A DNA stretch of 64,000 nucleotides from positions 79,018 to 143,017 of the forward strand of contig OMXS01000015.1 of the NCBI GenBank assembly GCA_900315095.1, given 5' to 3'. Below are positions 61,561-64,000 of this stretch, in pieces (position 1 is the first letter of the stretch; each line of letters opens with the position of its first letter). A program made the position numbers and the translations under genes. This DNA comes from an uncultured Prevotellaceae bacterium (GTDB taxonomy: Bacteria > Bacteroidota > Bacteroidia > Bacteroidales > Bacteroidaceae). The notes below the pieces were generated by a model that saw only the letters and a list, made by a program, of their open reading frames with translations, ran no database searches and was not told where the DNA came from.

Positions 61561-63582
61561 ATGAAAGACTCTATTATTCATATACTTCAAACAAGGTTTT
61601 TGCTTGTGTTGTCTTTTGTTCTGTGTGTGTCGATGACATACGCACAGGAGTCTCAGCATTCATGGGAGTTGTTGCTAAACGATGTTATGGCTTTAGAGGA
61701 TGGGGAAAGTCTTTCATGGCAAGAGACATATGACATTCTTTGCGAATTGGAGCAACATCCAATAGACCTTAACAATGCCACACGCGAGGATCTTGAGGCA
61801 ATACCGTTCCTTACGGCGCAACAGGTTATGGATATATGTGAATATCTTTACAAGTACGCTCCTATGAGGTCGCTTGGAGAACTTGCAATGATTGAATCGC
61901 TTGATTATTACCAGTGTGAGTTGCTACGACATTTTGTCGTGCTTGGTGAGGTTAAACAACCAGGTTTCCCTTCCGTAAAGAACATTTTGAAATATGGTGG
62001 ACATGAAGTGGTTGCAACGGCAAAACTACCTTTCTATAAGCGGAAAGGTGATGATGATGGTTATTTGGGTTCGCCATACAAGCATTCTCTGAAATATACT
62101 TTCACTTACGGGCAGTATGTTAAAGCTGGTATTCTTGGGTCTCAAGATGCAGGTGAACCTTTCTTCACTAAAGGCAATACGCTTGGCTACGATTTCTATT
62201 CCTTTTATTTGCAACTACGCAAGATGGGACGGTTAAAGAATCTTGTGGTGGGGCGATATAAAGCGAAGTTTGGTATGGGACTTGTACTCAACAACGACTT
62301 TATGCTTGGAAAGATAGCATCATTGCAACAACTGGGAAGCACAGAATATAATGTCAGGGCACATTCTTCGCGTATGGAAAGCAACTATCTGCAAGGTGCG
62401 GCAGCTACGATAAACGTTGCTCATGGACTTGATGTTACGGCTTTCGTCTCGTACAGATATATAGATGCCACTCTGAACAAGGATTCCACCATAGCCACAA
62501 TTCTTGATGACGGCTATCATCGTACCCAAACAGAAATGGATAAGAAGAATAATTCTTCGGTGACAATGGGTGGAATGAATATTAACTATAGGTATGGTGG
62601 GTTCCACGTTGGTGCCACCGGCATATTCTCCCATCTCTCGCGTGATATTCATCCGAATACTTCCGCTATATATAGAATGTACTATGCTGCAGGCAATAAT
62701 CTGTGGAATGTAAGTATGAATTATGGTTATGTCTCCAAAAAACTGCAGTTGTCAGGTGAAACGGCGACGGGTGATTGCGGTGCGCTGGCTACAATTAACA
62801 CACTCTCTTACCGAGCCACGGGTGATCTTGATCTCTGTGCACTCCAACGATTCTATTCTAAGAAATATTATTCTCTCTATTCTGAGAGTTTCAGCGAGGG
62901 TGGGAGAGTGCAGGATGAAAGTGGGTTCTATGTAGGAATGAATTGGCATCCGTCTGAAAAATTCCGTCTGCTTGGATATTTCGATTTCGCGTTCTTCCCA
63001 TGGCCAAAGTATCAGGCTGCCATTGCCTCGCATGCCTATGATGGATTCTTGCAGGCAACATACAAACGTGGAGGGTGGAGTATGTTGGCCCGATATAGAT
63101 TAAAAATTCGGGAGAAAGATAACGAAGAAAAGACTGCTCTAATCAATAGGGCTGAGCAACGGGGAAGAATGGCGATAGGATACGATGGAGGAGTGTGGAG
63201 CACAACCACACAGGCCGATGTCGTTTATGTGTCATACAAGGAAAAAGATTTCGGATGGATGGTGAGCGAGAGAGTTTCTGTAAGGCCATTGGAGTGGCTC
63301 TCAATAGTCGGAAACATTGGTTATTTCAATACCGATAGTTATGAGGCTCGCATTTACGCCTATGAGAAAGGACCTCTTTATACGTTCAATTTCCCGTCAT
63401 TCTATGGTGAAGGCATTCGTTATTCACTCTTTGCCCGTGCCGATTTCTCAAGAAAGGTGATGATGATAGCCAGGATTGCAACCACAAATTATTTCGACAG
63501 AAATACTATTGGCACCTCACATCAAAAGATTAGTCACTCATCAATGACTGATCTTGAATTGCAATTACGTCTAAAATTCTAA
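61561..63582 (+). CDS. Outer-membrane beta-barrel protein with N-terminal helix-hairpin-helix domain
   Basis: 673 residues. Signal peptide at 1-28 (FLLVLSFVLCVSMTYAQ). A ComEA-like helix-hairpin-helix module spans ~73-125: HPIDLNNATREDLEAIPFLTAQQVMDICEYLYKY and MRSLGELAMIESLDYY. The remainder (~170-673) is a string of amphipathic strands ending in LELQLRLKF with terminal Phe, the sign of an outer-membrane barrel. This combination occurs across Bacteroidetes and is sometimes annotated ComEA-like; DNA binding at the surface or uptake is a guess from the module only. In this family the module might instead serve protein contacts. Confidence 0.85.
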   Translation: MKDSIIHILQTRFLLVLSFVLCVSMTYAQESQHSWELLLNDVMALEDGESLSWQETYDILCELEQHPIDLNNATREDLEAIPFLTAQQVMDICEYLYKYAPMRSLGELAMIESLDYYQCELLRHFVVLGEVKQPGFPSVKNILKYGGHEVVATAKLPFYKRKGDDDGYLGSPYKHSLKYTFTYGQYVKAGILGSQDAGEPFFTKGNTLGYDFYSFYLQLRKMGRLKNLVVGRYKAKFGMGLVLNNDFMLGKIASLQQLGSTEYNVRAHSSRMESNYLQGAAATINVAHGLDVTAFVSYRYIDATLNKDSTIATILDDGYHRTQTEMDKKNNSSVTMGGMNINYRYGGFHVGATGIFSHLSRDIHPNTSAIYRMYYAAGNNLWNVSMNYGYVSKKLQLSGETATGDCGALATINTLSYRATGDLDLCALQRFYSKKYYSLYSESFSEGGRVQDESGFYVGMNWHPSEKFRLLGYFDFAFFPWPKYQAAIASHAYDGFLQATYKRGGWSMLARYRLKIREKDNEEKTALINRAEQRGRMAIGYDGGVWSTTTQADVVYVSYKEKDFGWMVSERVSVRPLEWLSIVGNIGYFNTDSYEARIYAYEKGPLYTFNFPSFYGEGIRYSLFARADFSRKVMMIARIATTNYFDRNTIGTSHQKISHSSMTDLELQLRLKF

Positions 63583-63716
63583 ACATTATATTAATGTACA
63601 CGCGTACATTATATATTATTATAGCTAAAGTCGTAAAGAGTTTTTACGTATGCAAAACTCTTCTATTATGACGAAATGAAAAAAAATGTTATTTTTGAAA
63701 ATTTCCCTTCAAAATA

Positions 63717-63748
63717 TTTGGAGCGTATTGTTATTTGTTGTACCTTTG
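63717..63748 (+). promoter_or_regulatory. rRNA operon promoter
   Basis: TTTG (63717-63720), a 20-base spacer and TACCTTTG (63741-63748), followed by GCACTCG. Confidence 0.88.
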
Positions 63749-63754
63749 CACTCG

Positions 63755-64000
63755 CTTCGCTCCTAAAAATGGTGTCGAGGCAAACATAAAAGAAAGAGTT
63801 CTTTGACAGATTTCATAAGACAGAGAAGTAGTACAAGAAGCGGGGTGTCGGGCTTTTTGCCTGATGTCCCTGGTGTATAGGAAACCGTCGACCCGGCTGG
63901 TGCCGGGATATGATTGTACAGGTGCCTTTACAGCCTGATAATGTTGATTGTACCGGATAGGCGTTCTGAGAACAGACAGATTAAAGATTGGTTTTCACAA
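63755..64000 (+). other. Leader of a 16S-23S-5S rRNA operon (16S begins at or just past the window end)
   Basis: The ~245 bases after the promoter contain no reading frame but show rRNA-leader features: AGTTCTTTGACA (63797-63808), resembling the boxA antitermination signal and typical of Bacteroidales rRNA leaders; the hairpin GGGGTGTCGGGC / GCCTGATGTCCC; and CCCGGC-TGGT-GCCGGG (63892-63907). The final bases TTTTCACAA lead directly into the place where Bacteroidales 16S genes start (ACAATGGAGAGTTTGATC in relatives). The mature 16S itself is not in view. Confidence 0.75.

Overview
The window looks like a chromosomal piece of a Prevotella-type member of the Bacteroidales. The reasons are the Bacteroidetes promoter form (TTTG, 19-20 bases, TAnnTTTG) in front of many genes, the MurF-alanine racemase fusion, DUF4954 and GSCFA proteins, a TPP-riboswitch TonB receptor/PnuT pair, an exported protein ending in the NLQGQKV...GIYIINGKKV tail common in Prevotella, and an rRNA operon leader at the right edge. 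Almost all coding content is ordinary core metabolism and envelope biology. No phage, integrase, transposase, plasmid or CRISPR locus was found.

Layout. 1-8.1 kb: end of a FucP-like sugar permease, a YfhO-type membrane protein, MTA/SAH nucleosidase behind a duplicated promoter, a MATE exporter with an in-frame heptamer repeat, and TypA/BipA. 8.2-9.0 kb: noncoding element copy A. 9.2-13 kb: NUDIX, GSCFA and MurF-Alr, an apparent operon. 13.1-14.6 kb: hexuronate-type MFS transporter. 15.1-20.8 kb (minus strand): a single-module NRPS (C-A-T-reductase) followed by a nitroreductase and a small membrane protein, a candidate miniature biosynthetic cluster. 20.9-21.1 kb: 22-bp tandem repeats. 21.4-28.4 kb: B12-dependent ribonucleotide reductase, FolB, cell-wall amidase, MCE/MlaD protein, DnaA. 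28.6-31.9 kb: thiamine uptake pair under a TPP riboswitch. 32.1-40.2 kb: a membrane-bound Kelch/AraC regulator, then six tightly packed genes for four paralogous secreted right-handed beta-helix-like proteins, a six-repeat exported protein and an 81-residue peptide. 40.4-41.2 kb: element copy B, inverted relative to A. 41.4-49.8 kb (minus): metal-binding protein, fumarase, M16 protease, DUF4954, HflX. 50-60 kb: NagB, then a six-gene operon guaB, two parvulin chaperones, an OstA-like protein, a small membrane protein and mutL, followed by an OmpA porin. 61-64 kb: tRNA-Val, a helix-hairpin-helix/beta-barrel protein and the leader of an rRNA operon.

The most unusual signals are (i) two ~800-bp inverted noncoding elements (8240-9036 and 40442-41245) that share promoters, hairpins and repeats and keep a large inverted-repeat architecture around an A/T palindrome although the arm sequences have been replaced; (ii) the NRPS-nitroreductase cluster; (iii) the tandem beta-helix operon with its small KKKYISPEI peptide; and (iv) a dispersed family of 22-bp-period intergenic repeats (20928-21059 and 51086-51173). 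Two candidate small RNAs have a promoter, a terminator and no reading frame. All assignments come from reading the sequence; no database search was run.
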